Part shown: piece after piece, positions 48,761 to 60,835 of the stretch
Numbering within the stretch: the stretch's first letter is position 1
Layout: each line of letters starts with the position of its first letter
Assembly (NCBI GenBank): GCA_025266875.1
Contig: JALLLT010000033.1
Location: forward strand, 62,001 to 126,000
Length of the DNA: 64,000 nucleotides
From: Fennellomyces sp. T-0311
Taxonomy: Eukaryota; Mucoromycota; Mucoromycetes; Mucorales; Lichtheimiaceae
Direction of reading: 5' to 3'
The notes under the pieces: model-generated
The model's input: only the letters and a program-made list of their open reading frames with translations
The model's database searches: none
Told to the model about the DNA's origin: nothing
Position numbers and translations under genes: made by a program

Positions 48761-50263
48761 GGTTGCCGAGGAGCAAGTTGCCTGCTGGCAATGCACACCC
48801 ACACCTGAAATTGTACATGGAGCGCTGTGATTGGCTGAATCGGAATTCTGGCTTAAATTCGTCGCTTGCTTGCTACGTAAAAGGCAGGCCACTCACGTCT
48901 ATGAAAACTCGAATCACTCTATTGACGGGGTGCTTCAACCTGGAGTGCTATACGGCGTTTTGATTCGACCGGCAATGTGCCGTGTGGGAACAAAATGAGT
49001 ACAACACCAATCACAGTAGTACCCCCCACCCCAAGAATCGACCTGTGGAGACGCTTGACGTCTCTTTGGTCGCTAATGATATGCCTTCCTGATATGCATG
49101 ATGGCAATCAAGTTGCTGGATGTTCCTCAGACGTGAGCACAAACTTTATCCTGTCGTCATGTGCTCCCGTACGTGGACGATCGTTGTCATGGAGACACGC
49201 ACATCGATCACCATGCCGTCCTGCTGTACTACCATGCGCCTTGGATGAATGGCTGCCCCTCATTCTTTGAATTCTATAAACACTACGCTCTCCAAAGTTT
49301 AATGGTATCTAATATGCTTAAAATAAATCAGTGCGCGAGATCAATTATAAGTAGATCGTGTGCAACATTGGTCATTATTGGCAAAAACCAATTAACACCT
49401 TTAATGAAGCAGCATAAAAAATTTACAGTATCTGCGCCGTCTCCGGCCTGTCAATACAGCTGGTTACATAATCAGTCACCGGCCAGTTTTTTGGAGTATG
49501 ACTTCGCGGTATTATCTGACCGACTGGCCGCGGTATTCAGAAACGGATAAACCCATTGGCTTCTAGAATATAACAACCACATACCTTCACAAAAATATGT
49601 TCTCAAATCGGCGAGATCGAGATTCCTGTGAAACAATCTTTCCTCTATTGTCGGTCTGTCATCGCACCGGGTTTTCCAAATCTCGATTTCACGAGTCGAC
49701 ACTTTACTGGTTCACACAAAGCAAACTCAATTTAAATATTCAAAAGAAGCAGCAGATTTAACATTTTAAGCGACGAGGCACGTATGTCTATAAAAATTTT
49801 CCGAGAAAACGTGCCCTTCTCGATCACCAAGGCCCAGATCCTGCATCTGTTTCACTCTTTCGCGGGTACATTGCATATGTCACGTGCTTGAGGTCTTTGG
49901 CTCGCCTAGAGCTTTCCATATGAGTACAGAGTTGACATTTTCACTTCGTACTATGTAAGCACTGGCGTTCATCGTGCGCTCCATTGTTGTCCAATAGTCC
50001 CTGCGGAGACTTCAGCAGCTATTGCAGCTATTACTGCTATATCTGTCTGTCAACGATTAGTACAAGAACTCAATTGAATGGGATTCTTTTTTTCAAGTGA
50101 CAGAACACAAAGATGTGTTCATCCATTTATTTGCACGAAACACGAGTAGAGTTTCGCTACAACTGCCTCCCTACAACTGCCGTCAATGATGTGTCAAGTG
50201 GTGATGATGCTACACTACGCTCCCTGATATGGTCAAACTAAAGTTCTTATCGCTGTAGCCGGC
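48761..50263. other. intergenic region
   Basis: Short frames only. One at about 49160-49300 is open but has no motif I recognise. Confidence 0.45.
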
Positions 50264-52920
50264 ATGACTGACACATCCAAACACAAAGATATACAAATAG
50301 AGTGTGTTCCACGAGAATCTGACCACAACAGAACAACAATACATGCTGAAGCAACGGAAGGAAAGTTTGATATAAATTCATGCATTCGCAGCAAAGCCTC
50401 AAAAAATCAACCTTACCCTTTTCTTACCGCACTGGGCATCATGAGCAAACGAAAGCTTTCATTGACAGCGACTTCAGTAAACGTTCCCACAACCAAAGCA
50501 TCGCAGCAGAAAAGATCCGAACACAGGCCCGACGTGAAACGGTCAATCGACTTGCTCGCCAGCAACGGTCTCTTAAAACGATCCAGTCATAATGACTCCA
50601 TGAAGTAAATCGCAATGGCACTCAAACACATCAATGCAAACAGTACCTTACCCGTTATGCGCGTGAATGCTCTCAGAGATCAAGCAAAGTTCTCGTCCGC
50701 TACTGATGACACCCTCAAGCCGATCGACTGGCAGCAACCGTCAGTTCAAACTTATCTTGCAGCAGGAGACCTGTACTTGATGCAGTACAAGTAGCAGTTG
50801 GCGTTGCGAGTACTGTCAAAGGGATATAACGCTGTTCCAGAAAACGAGCGAGTCATGTTTGTCAAATCTTGGCGGCATGTAAAGCGTTTACTCTATAGGC
50901 AAATCGCCTTTTGCAGCCAAGCTGCCCGGCGCTATCCCTACGGTAGTGCGCTGTGTCGATGCCTCAAAACGATGATACGCTTGCTAGTACAGCAATACTT
51001 TGGCCAGTTTCCGAAAATTCCAGTCGGCGATGAAGACGAGGATGATTCAGAATCTCATCTCCTGCTAATCGTCTGTAACGAGGTACATTGAGCTTTTGGT
51101 CGCTTGTATTGAACAGCACAATATTGAATGTTTAGCGCAATTGCATCGCATGGAATCTTCCCATCCGTCAGAAATCTCGACATGAGGGTGTTTGGTGGTG
51201 AACAAGCAATGATAAATGGACTTATATAGCACCCATTTAGAATTCGGCAACAGCACTGATGCATTGGTCAGAGCACATCAACCGCTGCTAGTCACCACGC
51301 TGTGAATTAACTTGACAACACTCAATATAACCGTATTAGGGGTCCTGTGTCAGATATCATTTCTGCTCGACAGAGTCTTGTGGGAGTGGATTAACCTGAA
51401 ACACCTGAACCTGCTCTCTGCTACATGTCCGATTCAACTATATATCACCGGAACTCTCGAGTTTTAGTTGGTAGTGTGGTATCGCTCAATTGGAAAGCTT
51501 CAAATGACGAGACCAAAAATAAGATAATGTTTTATTGAAGAAAAATACTCTCTATTTATAATGATGATGAGTCGGGACGGAGAAGGTGAATGCTTTTCTA
51601 TCAGAGCCGAATCCGTGTTATCGCCGTAATCCCTAATGACCATACTGCCTTATTACGAAGGAGCGGATAATCATGCAGAGGCTGAGTTAACGTGAATGGT
51701 CCTTTTTGAAGTCTGAACCCAATCAAGGTCTCACTGACACACAAGCCAGTGAACACGCCAATAGATAACTGTGCGGTTGTTGATGTCTAAATAAGGAACG
51801 GATGTAACAAAGGCTGAGATGGAAAGGTCTGTAGACAATGGATGACTGGTATGTCAGGATACGACAGGTAGGCTAGCACATCTGCGAATCAGCATCACGG
51901 ACGAATGAGATCTTTTGAGCGCGTTGATAGGTCTATGTCCTAGACTACAATTACTTTGCACGAGTGAAAACTCTCGGGCATCCTGCACCTTGCTGATTGC
52001 TATGGTCTGCTCCTCAAGCATTTGTCTGTTGGGATCACACCCCTGGAGCTATGATTTGGAAGTAGGCACCAAATTCCCGATGATAAAAGGCCTGGAATAT
52101 ACATATACTATCTAGGCACCAATAGCACCCAGCTACGGCTGTAGCAGCCTTTGCTGACAAGGAGCAGAGATACGTCAGAGACTATTGACATTTCCTTGTG
52201 TGGTGGATACATCCTCGCACCTGAGTCCATAGATTGTTTTGTTGCAAGTCTTGGGTTCAGCGGATTGAAAAGTCTATTCATACATCTCATCAGTGAAGAG
52301 AGTTTCTTTACGCGAGTTCTGCCATCCATGTTACTGCAATGTCCTATGCTCGAGAACGTAAAGCTTAACTTTTGCGGCACAACCATATCTGACAACTTTT
52401 GTGCACCGCTAACGATCCAGCCTTTTCTTCGAAGCCTCTACATAGATAGCCTGCACTTGACAACAGCCGGACTTGATTATCTTTTGGAGCACCAAGCAAG
52501 CAACAACTTGCCGAGCACATTGCAGTATATTGCCATATCCAATTCCACTGTGCGTACCGATTCCATCATGAGTGGTCTTGGTAGCATCAGCATCACAACA
52601 GAGATTTCATTGAAATTCTGTAACGGAATTGTATCAGCTAATGGCATGACAGCATTCATACGAAAATTGAAGACAAATGCAGCACAGTTGAGGAGATTTA
52701 CACTGAAGGAAATACCCTATGTTACGGATGGTATTCTCTTGCATATGGCAGCGCTTTTACAGCTGCACACACTAACGTTTGTATTTCTTCCGCTGATCAC
52801 AGATCAGGCCGTCCGCGTCACTACGTAAGCGACTGCAGATGTTCAAAAAGCTTTGTATCTGTTATTGTGAAAACATTGGTGATGGTACGTTGATTTATAA
52901 CATTGCAGTTCTCCCATAGC
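50264..52920 (+). pseudogene. F-box/LRR-type gene with TPR-like head, disrupted
   Basis: A plausible start (50264) opens a head of about 114 codons with a stop (50606), then the frame AAGDLYLMQYK-stop-QLALRVLSKGYNAV and SWRHVKRLLYRQIAFCSQAARRYP, which looks like a TPR block. LRR-like frames follow (VLWEWINLKHLNLL), then the LTR, then GLKSLFIHLISEESFFT, CPMLENVKLNFCGTTIS, FLRSLYIDSLHLTTAGLDYLLEHQ and LKFCNGIVSANGMTAFI. Near 52820 the frame slips to KKLCICYCENIGDG. I did not find a clear F-box in the decayed middle. The layout matches the intact TPR/F-box/LRR gene at 55.3 kb in parts, so it is probably a decayed member of that family. Confidence 0.6.
51475..51866 (-). mobile_element. solo LTR, copy C
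   Basis: A 392-base solo LTR on the minus strand, from TGTCGTATCC to GCGATACCACA when read that way, flanked by a perfect GGTAG target duplication (51470-51474 and 51867-51871). A tataaatagagag box and caataaaa lie at about 51563-51530. It interrupts the LRR-type pseudogene. Confidence 0.92.
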
Positions 52921-53361
52921 CACAGTTTTTTCATACGATGCGTTTCGTTTAAAATGAGTTATCTCCTGTATACTCGTAAAATACAAATAAATCCAGTCTC
53001 GAAGCTCTCGTTGATGGACCCATAGTCTGGGCTTGACAATATGCGGCCATGTACCTTTTTTCCTTGTACATACGTTTTGTTTTTCAATATGATCTATTGT
53101 TCGTTTTCGTTATCTCGGTTTGATGCAAACTCGGTTACATTTAGACTTTATTCTTTGGCATTGATCCCGTTGTACAGAAACTCATACTGTCTATAAGCAT
53201 CGAGAGACCCTTAATTATCATCCAGTGAACCCCTTAGCGGGCTTAAAATTAAGCAGGGACCATACGGCATAAATTCCAGCCACTGTGGAGAATGATGGTG
53301 CATTTTCTAATAAATACCTTTTGCTCTTGGAAAAAAAGTATCTACTATTCTTAAGCATCGT
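52921..53361. other. intergenic region
   Basis: No gene seen; T-rich stretch before the phospholipase gene. Confidence 0.5.
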
Positions 53362-54963
53362 ATGGTTTACTTCGGCTATGTTGTCGCGATACTATGCGTA
53401 TCGCAGTTTGTTCAAGCACAGCAACCATCTGCGTCTTCCATTACTGCGTGCCCAACATTGAGCCCCCGGATAGGAGGACCAAAGGATGCTCACGATATTA
53501 GAGCAGATGATATCAAAGCTGTCGGTTCATTAGGCGACAGGTATTTTTTCGTATCAGTAAATAAAGCGGATGACTAACTTAAAGGGAAAAAATAGTTTCA
53601 TGACAGGTTTTGCTGCAGAAGGCATGCGAGGCTCTTTGCTTAATATAACGACGTATTACGAGTATCGTGATGTTAGCTTCGTTAACGGCGGACGTCCAAA
53701 TTCAATGTCACTCTCGAATGCTTTTAAGCATTACAGTGGAGCTTCTGTTCGTGGATCATCAACTGGACAAAGGCCTCCAACATTTTGCAGAGGTAAAAGC
53801 AATAGCAAAAAAAAACATTTTTTATGCTCATAAGCTGCCTAGATTTGAATTGCTCAAGTGATTTACGTACGAATTGATTTTATATGTAAAAGGATATAAT
53901 ACTAACCAGATGCTACATGTAAAAAGATAAGCCAGATATCGATCAGCTAAATGCAGCTCTCGATGTGGCCTGGAGTACAAATTTAAACCAAGAGCTCGAC
54001 TACCTTATACCGCAAATGAAGAAACTGACCGGTCTACGATACACCAAAGACTGGAAAATGATTATCATCCAGATAGGAAGTAATTATCCATGACAATCCT
54101 AAAAGCACATATTACAATGCTGACGTGCCATGGTAGACAATGATATGTGCTACTCATGCAATAGTAGATATAATCAACAATTCGGTGCTGATAAATACTA
54201 TACTCGCCTTGATCAGGCTATTGATCGTATTCGACGCGAAATTCCCCGTACCATTGTCAACATTGGTATGTATACTTTTATGATAACAAATAGTGTACGT
54301 ATGAGGATCACTAATGAATGTATATAGTGGGCTCAGTTAAATTGTCCTCCGTCTTTAAAAGAACAAGAGGTCAAGAGTACTGTGAACGCTTAAAAGTTCC
54401 GGTTGTTGGATTGGACTTGATATTTAATCGGTTGGCTTGCGAATGTGCGGTGGATGATGGCTACTGGCCACAGTTCGATAAAATTGGACAACGCAAGTCG
54501 TTTATATATATATATTATTGCACTGAAGCTATACTAACATGTACTATAGAGTATGATCAGCAGATTGAAGCAGTATACGAAAAATATAAGGGTCTTTCAA
54601 ATGATTCCTTCGGTTTAATGTACACCCCCACACATTTCGATCCTATCGATTGGCCATTGGAAATGTTCAGTAACTTCGATTGTCTCCACCCCAGCGTAAA
54701 AGGTCATCAGTGGATCGCAACGGTAAGTATTATTTGGGTGAAGAATCCTGTAACTTACATCGTTCCTGCATTTGTATCAGACATTGTGGAATCTTCTTTT
54801 TAAGAACCAAACTCAAAGAGCCGAGCACATAGATAGCACATTTGGCAATAAGGTACAGTAATATAAAGCCAATTCATATTATGGCAAGAGGTCTAATAAC
54901 AGCACCGCACACCTCTCGTAGGTCTACTGTCCCACCGAATCTGACCGTCTGCAGCTTTCTTAA
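53362..54963 (+). CDS. GDSL phospholipase B-type secreted lipase
   Basis: Eight exons: 53362-53540, 53596-53792, 53927-54079, 54137-54265, 54328-54492, 54550-54722, 54781-54852, 54922-54963; 369 resid. A signal peptide (MVYFGYVVAILCVSQFVQAQ) is followed by the PLB1-type head ACPTLSPRIGGPKDAHDIRADDIK. Joining the first two exons makes the catalytic GDSFMTGF block (Ser60). Later blocks are SMSLSNAFKHYS, LNQELDYLIPQMKKL, IIIQIG/NNDMC with Asn, and the C-terminal DCLHPSVKGHQW, which supplies Asp and His. The family cleaves acyl chains from phospholipids. One intron (54493-54549) starts GCAAGT, with a perfect tactaac branch point; it was chosen because reading through inserts a non-family stretch. 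Confidence 0.87.
54493..54549 (+). other. GC-AG intron
   Basis: A 57-base intron with GCAAGT donor, tactaac branch and ctatag acceptor. Without it the frame stays open but inserts an aromatic stretch absent from relatives. This is the second GC intron in the window. Confidence 0.68.
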
Positions 54964-55291
54964 AACCGGTGCTTTCGTTTACCGTCAATAATTTAATAAA
55001 AACGGTTGCTACTTATTAACCAATAACAAAGTCTATTTTGCCTAAATTATCATTACTTATTGTCATCGACTTGGATTATTCGCTGGTAAATGTCACCTAA
55101 CTATTAGTTTACTGATTGGCTCCCGCACCTAGTGATGATGGTTTTGATTTGACCCACGCTCAGCCCGCATGGCACTCGAACAAAGATGATGCGGCAATGA
55201 CAGCGTAGCACTTGTGGTCAAGATAAACCACGGAAATAAAAGTGAACAACCAATTCGGGCTAAAGTGACACAGCCAAATCAACGCCGAAGT
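54964..55291. other. intergenic region
   Basis: Between the phospholipase and the TPR/F-box/LRR gene. No gene seen; an open frame from a GTG at 55214 leads into the next gene but has no ATG before 55292. Confidence 0.5.
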
Positions 55292-57746
55292 ATGTGTGAC
55301 TTGAATGATGGCCGTCAGAGCGGAACCAATTCCGATGACCTTTCACCAATGCCAGCATCATCAAAATCGAGCACGCGACAAGCTCAACGCTGGTTTAAAG
55401 ACACCAAGGTCATTGCCATGCCATCGGATTACTATTTGCACAAAGCCGAAAGAGATCTGGAAAAAGGCGAATTTGGCATCGCCAAGAGACTTGCTGAAAA
55501 TGGGAGTAGCAAACTTTTACGCACCCAAAGGATGGCGCTTCAAGATATACAAATAGCTATTTCCATGGCGCAAGGCCTCTATGAAGAATCGCTCCATCTT
55601 ATACGAATTATGATAAAAACCAATCCAAGTTTCTACTACGGATATATTCGAAAGGCGCAATTCCACCTGATCCATAAGGAGTATCTGGAGGTATTTGAGA
55701 CATTTGTCCTGGCGTACAAGATGGTGTGTGAGGAATCGACAAAAGGGACGGCGGCCGAAGTGGGGGATATTGCGCGAAATGTGGCAGAAATTGATCGACA
55801 CCAAGCTGACGCATTGGGAATATTATCACTGGTCGTGCACGAGTTGTCAAGGGCGCCACCGAGGAAAAGAGCTAAACGGTTCAAGTTAGCTCATGCGATA
55901 TCGGATGCATACATTCAGGTACAGCCACTCAAACGTAGAGGATACCTGATGGCTGCAATGTTGTACCGACTGGAGCAAAACAGAAAAATGGTCGTTCGAA
56001 TCTGCGATGAAGGCATAAAGAACACCACGGGTAAAGAACGCCAAGCGCTGATCGAATATAGGTCACTTTACGACAAGTTTCGCGCGTCGCTCGTTTCAGA
56101 TGATATCCTTATGCGCTTACCCAAGAAAATTGTGGCTGGTATTCTTGCATATCTTCCTTTCAAGAGCCTTACAGAGTGCATGGAAGTCTCAGACGCGTGG
56201 TACACATACATCCAGCGATTACCAGAACTATTTCGTGACATCACTATCAAAAGAGAGATCGATGTTGATTTGCTAGGTCAAGCGTTGATCGGTATACAAA
56301 AGCTCCACTTAAAAGCCGTTGATGCGACCGGAATGGACTTGCTACTCACTCTCCTGATGGAAAAGAAGTTTCCGGAACTTCGTGAATTCAGTAAGTATTA
56401 ACGTGTGCAACTATCCAAGCAGCGGCGTAATAATAGCTTCACCAGGTACGGACCGATGTGTATACACGGAGAACTCAAGAAGCATGGTGGTGGGATTAAT
56501 GCAAGTGACCCATCTAGCCATCATAAACGACAGCTCGCGGCACGTTCCTTCTCTTGAAAGCATCCTTGAGTTGTGCACAGAGCTTCAACACCTGGTCTAC
56601 TATCAACATTATCGGATACCATACCCACCATTCTGGGAGGATGAAGATCTTTCGCGTATTACCCGACTGACGCTCGGCGGTTCCGAACCAGGATATGGAC
56701 GAACCGAAGACTATACGTATGTGAACAAACTCCTTCGTAAGATGACGAACCTTACATTCCTACATATGAGGATGGACGGTTACAAACGCAACAGCTTCAT
56801 TTCCGTCGTCCCTACCCTCACCACTCTTATGGTCGGCATTTTTGACTCTGGACCCTCCGACCACCACGACGATCAACCAAAAAACCCAAGAGGCCTCCGC
56901 CATATGAAAGTCATCGGAACCGCCATCGCCAATCAGGCATTCCATAAAGATATTATCATCAACGCGAATACCTTGGAAACACTGTGGGTCGGCAACATAA
57001 ACCCTGGTCACATAGTCGATGATGCACGGGATACGTGGGCCGGTCTCTCCCCGGGTATCGAATTCCCAAATGTCACCAAGCTGACCCTTTCGTTCACATT
57101 TCAAACTGCAGCAATAACGTGGCTCAAATGCTTCCCCAACCTCAAGGATCTTGTGGTGTACAACGTAAAGAATGTAACCTCAAGTCTGTTCAAGGCTATT
57201 GCCCTACGGGAGCGTCTATGTGGCCTGACATTGCAGTGGTGCCAAAACGCCAGAGGAGCCGCGGAAGAAAACCTATTTGGTTTCCTGACAACTGAAATGA
57301 ACGACGGTGCTGGTATCCAATATTTACATATCGATCAGTGCATGATTGCCCTTGAAAAATGCCTTCCCTCAATAGCCAAACTTCAGGCACTTCGTACCTT
57401 GAAAATCCACAATTGTGTGGGGATTGATAGGCATGCACTTGCTGATTTGATGGATGCTCTCGCGGAAAGCGATTGCCTAATCACCGAATTTGAACTCGTT
57501 GGTTGTAGTCAACGTCTTCCACCGAACGATCGCACATTAAGTCGAGTGCTGGAAGTACTGTGGAATTTGAAGAGTCTCCGGCTTGGAGACTTGAAGTCCA
57601 TCACGGATTACACTGTTGCAGAGATCTCATTATTGGCGACGTATCGCCAACTGGAGCGAGTACACATTCATGGCTGTGTGGGTATCTCCAGTTTATTTGC
57701 ATACATGACACTTGGTTGGATTCCACATGTTAAATTTGAGAAATAA
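55292..57746 (+). CDS. TPR/F-box/LRR protein (Pof3/Dia2-like architecture)
   Basis: Two exons, 55292-56390 and 56446-57746; 799 residues. Residues about 45-210 form TPR-like helical pairs (AERDLEKGEFGIAKRLAENG, LYEESLHLIRIMIKTNPSFYYGYIRKAQ). An F-box follows at about 268-312 (DILMRLPKKIVAGILAYLPF, then LTECMEVSDAWYTYI). The rest is an LRR array (NVTKLTLSFTFQ, LKDLVVYNVKNVTSSL, LRTLKIHNCVGIDRHAL, RQLERVHIHGCVGIS). The TPR-F-box-LRR order is that of S. pombe Pof3 and yeast Dia2, substrate receptors of SCF ubiquitin ligases. Mucoromycota carry many such genes, so orthology to Pof3 should not be assumed. I used the first ATG, at 55292. Confidence 0.83.
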
Positions 57747-59205
57747 ATGTTTGTAATTGATATATTTTGTATGCTTTCAATTCTACTTAAAAAGCACACT
57801 AAAGAAATCAAGGCTCTAAAAATAAGGTGGGATGGTCCTAGTGTAAATAGGTAGTCATATGGGGAAATTATTTATACGGTATATACAAGATGTCTTTGAA
57901 CATGCTTGCAGTCTCCACCAGTGATAGACCTTCTACTGCACATCAATGCAACTGTTTACGTTTTTCGTAGTGCTTTATCGCCAAAACAACTCCTCAATCC
58001 TTAAGAGTAAATACTTCATCTCTTACTACCGCCGCCAAACCCTACTTTGTTTTCGCTTAGCAGAGCATGGTAAATTTATCTTTTGATACCATATCTGGAA
58101 ACTGAATCGTCAGGTATAATCTACGGCTGAAATTGAGAAACCATAGTAACCAGTCAATTTATTACCATAACATTTACGCACTATGTATAGATGTACATAA
58201 CCAAAGTATGCGAACTCTAAAGCTCAGGGTGTTTTTTTTGTTACACCCGGAGACAAGCTTCACCGTAAGCCGTGCCTAAATTAATTGATATTCCAATCAG
58301 GTCCCCGAATGAGCATGTATGAAATTATTAACTTAAACCGACGTATAGATTTTAGGTTAGTTCCAATGCTGGGGCGCTCGCTGTGTCAACTGTCCGTCGT
58401 AGGAATACAAATCCTAACTTGCGAGATACCATGTATGCTCCGGAGCATTGTCATCCTCGTAATGAAAATGATTGTGCACAATCTGATTCACTAGAGGTGC
58501 CGAAAAGCTGATGGTTGATTATCTTATTTAGCGATCAGCATTTATGAGCAAACTTCCATAAATTTCTATATATTACCGGAAACGTCAGCGTAAAAAACAG
58601 GTTCAGAGTAGTTAATAATGATGATAGCAGCATATGACTTTCTGAAAATAGCCTAGTATCGAACCTGGGGAGCCAATTCATCAAAACAACAAAGAATTTA
58701 TTTATTTTTCTCAAGGTATGATGCAGGGCTCCGTTGCGGACGGTCAGGATCCGAACTATACGATTGCTCAGCCGCATGGTAACGCCACAGCAGACAATTT
58801 TGGTAAAATGCTTCAGTCGCCCAAAGAAATAAAAAGTGAACGCTTAGGTTCACGATGCTCAAGTCAAACTGGAAGAAAAAAGAGACGATGTACTCCAACC
58901 TAGAACAAAGTAGTTGCTTAGTTCATTATGAAAGGCCAAGTTTCACCAGCGAACATACCGGAACGAAAAATTTCAGCTTGGGCTTGGTACCTTTTTTTGT
59001 CTTTTTTTAGTCTTTCCTTTTTTCGTGGCAAGTTATCATATATTTATAACATATATACCCAGAGCTCGACCCGCCTTTTCCCTCTTTCAACACAAACGCT
59101 TTCAGTGTGGCTGCCAACTTACCGTTACCGACAACGTCCTCGCTTCATCAGCGCCAAAGCTCCATTAGCATCAAACAAGAACGCCAACGGAGTTGGCTAC
59201 AGAGG
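57747..59205. other. intergenic region
   Basis: AT-rich; includes a 61-codon open frame near 58718 with no recognisable features. The segment 58980-59200 is T-rich and likely the GDPase promoter and leader. Confidence 0.5.
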
Positions 59206-60835
59206 ATGATGAATACCGCAAAGTCGCGCAAAACGCTCCTTATCAAATGCGCCGTTGGTGCTGCTGCCATTGTATTGCTATTATGGTTACTGGTCCCTGG
59301 TGACCGTTACCAGCCATTACCATCACCCAGCAACAGTGCAGAAGAACAGCGACAAGAAGGTACTGTCTGGGTTGTCAGTGATGTTTCTATATATACTAAT
59401 GCATAAGTGGGTGCCTCTTCTAATTATAGTGATCGAAGAAGCAAAGATTCCAGAATCGGAATCGTCACCAGACACATCGTTGGCAGAACCGTCACCATCG
59501 TCATCAGAACATTGTACCACACCTCATCCCGGCCGACCTCTCGTTCAATACGCACTCATGATTGACGCTGGTTCTTCCGGCTCAAGAATTCATGTTTACC
59601 GGTTCAACTATTGTAGAGAGCAGCCTGAATTAGAAGATGAAGTGTTTTATCCTATCGAACCAGGGCTTTCTTCGTACAAGGACGACGCAGAAGCAGCTGC
59701 CAAATCGCTCGATGAGCTGATGCAGGTGGCTCTCGAAAATGTTCCCGCTGAATTGCACCACTGTACTCCGATTGAATTAAAGGCAACAGCCGGTCTGCGT
59801 TTACTGGGTGAAGGACAGAGCAAGAAGATTCTGGATGCAGTCAGAACCCGGTTGGAAACTCAGTATCCGTTTCCGATTGCTGGTGGTGACCATGGCATTG
59901 AGATCATGGATGGCAAGGATGAAGGTAAGAACCGAAAAAGTTAAGGTTTCTTTTTTTTTTTTACTAAGTGACATCATATTTGTGTAGGTGTCTATGCGTG
60001 GATTACCGTCAACTACCTTCTCGGATCTTTGAAAAAGGGCCGTTCCGCAGCCGTGTTTGATTTGGGCGGTGCGTCGACGCAAATCGTGTTTGAACCAACT
60101 TTTGCCTCTGATGGTGCGATGGCCGAAGGAGAACACAAGTATCTTTTGGATTACGGTGAATCTCAGTACACTCTTTATCAACACTCATACCTTGGCTATG
60201 GCTTGAACGAGGCACGGAAGAAGATCAAGGAAGAAATGATTGAGATATGGAAAGAAGAGGCTGTGCGATCTGGCCATGTATACCATCCTTGTTTGCCTGC
60301 CAACCACACCGAACAAGTTGCCTGGGAGATCAGCAAAGGCAAGACGCAAACAGTTACTTTGGTTGGAACCGGTGCTGGTCATGCGGAATGTCGCGCCGTT
60401 GTCGAGCGTGTCTTCAAAAAGGACAAAATATGTGCTCTCACACCATGCGCATTTGATGGCATGTATCAACCGCCTATCACTGAAACCTTCACAGCTCGCG
60501 ACCTTTACGTATTCTCCTTCTTCTACGATTTGACCCAGCCGTTGGGCATGCCATCCGAATTTTCTGTTGGAGAGCTGGCCGAGTTAACCCAACGTGTATG
60601 CAGCGGCGAATCTGATCCATTTAAGCATGTTCCAAATGCGTTGGAGGCCCTCAATGAAAAGCCGGATTATTGTTTGGATTTGACTTATATCCATGGCTTG
60701 TTGCGGGTTGGTTATGATGTCCCACCAGAACGATTGGTACGGACGGCCAAGAAGATTCGCGGTGCTGAGACAGGCTGGTGCTTAGGTGCTTCTATTGCTA
60801 TGATTGATGAGGCTCAGATTTGCCAAGTCAATTGA
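59206..60835 (+). CDS. GDA1: Golgi guanosine-diphosphatase, GDA1/CD39 family
   Basis: Three exons: 59206-59359, 59430-59924, 59988-60835; 498 residues. Type II topology: a short cytoplasmic tail and a membrane anchor (CAVGAAAIVLLLWLLV), a Ser/Pro-rich stem, then the luminal domain. All apyrase-conserved regions are visible: ACR1 MIDAGSSGSRIHVY (about 95-108), ACR2 ELKATAGLRLL, ACR3 GKDEGVYAWITVNYLLGS and ACR4 AVFDLGGASTQIVF. It converts GDP to GMP in the Golgi so that GMP can exchange for GDP-mannose, which supports protein and lipid mannosylation. Two ATG codons in tandem start it; the first is taken. Confidence 0.93.

Noticed and set aside
58640..58690. Reverse-strand GGTTCGATAC resembling a tRNA T-arm
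   Set aside because: No matching D-arm or acceptor stem nearby.
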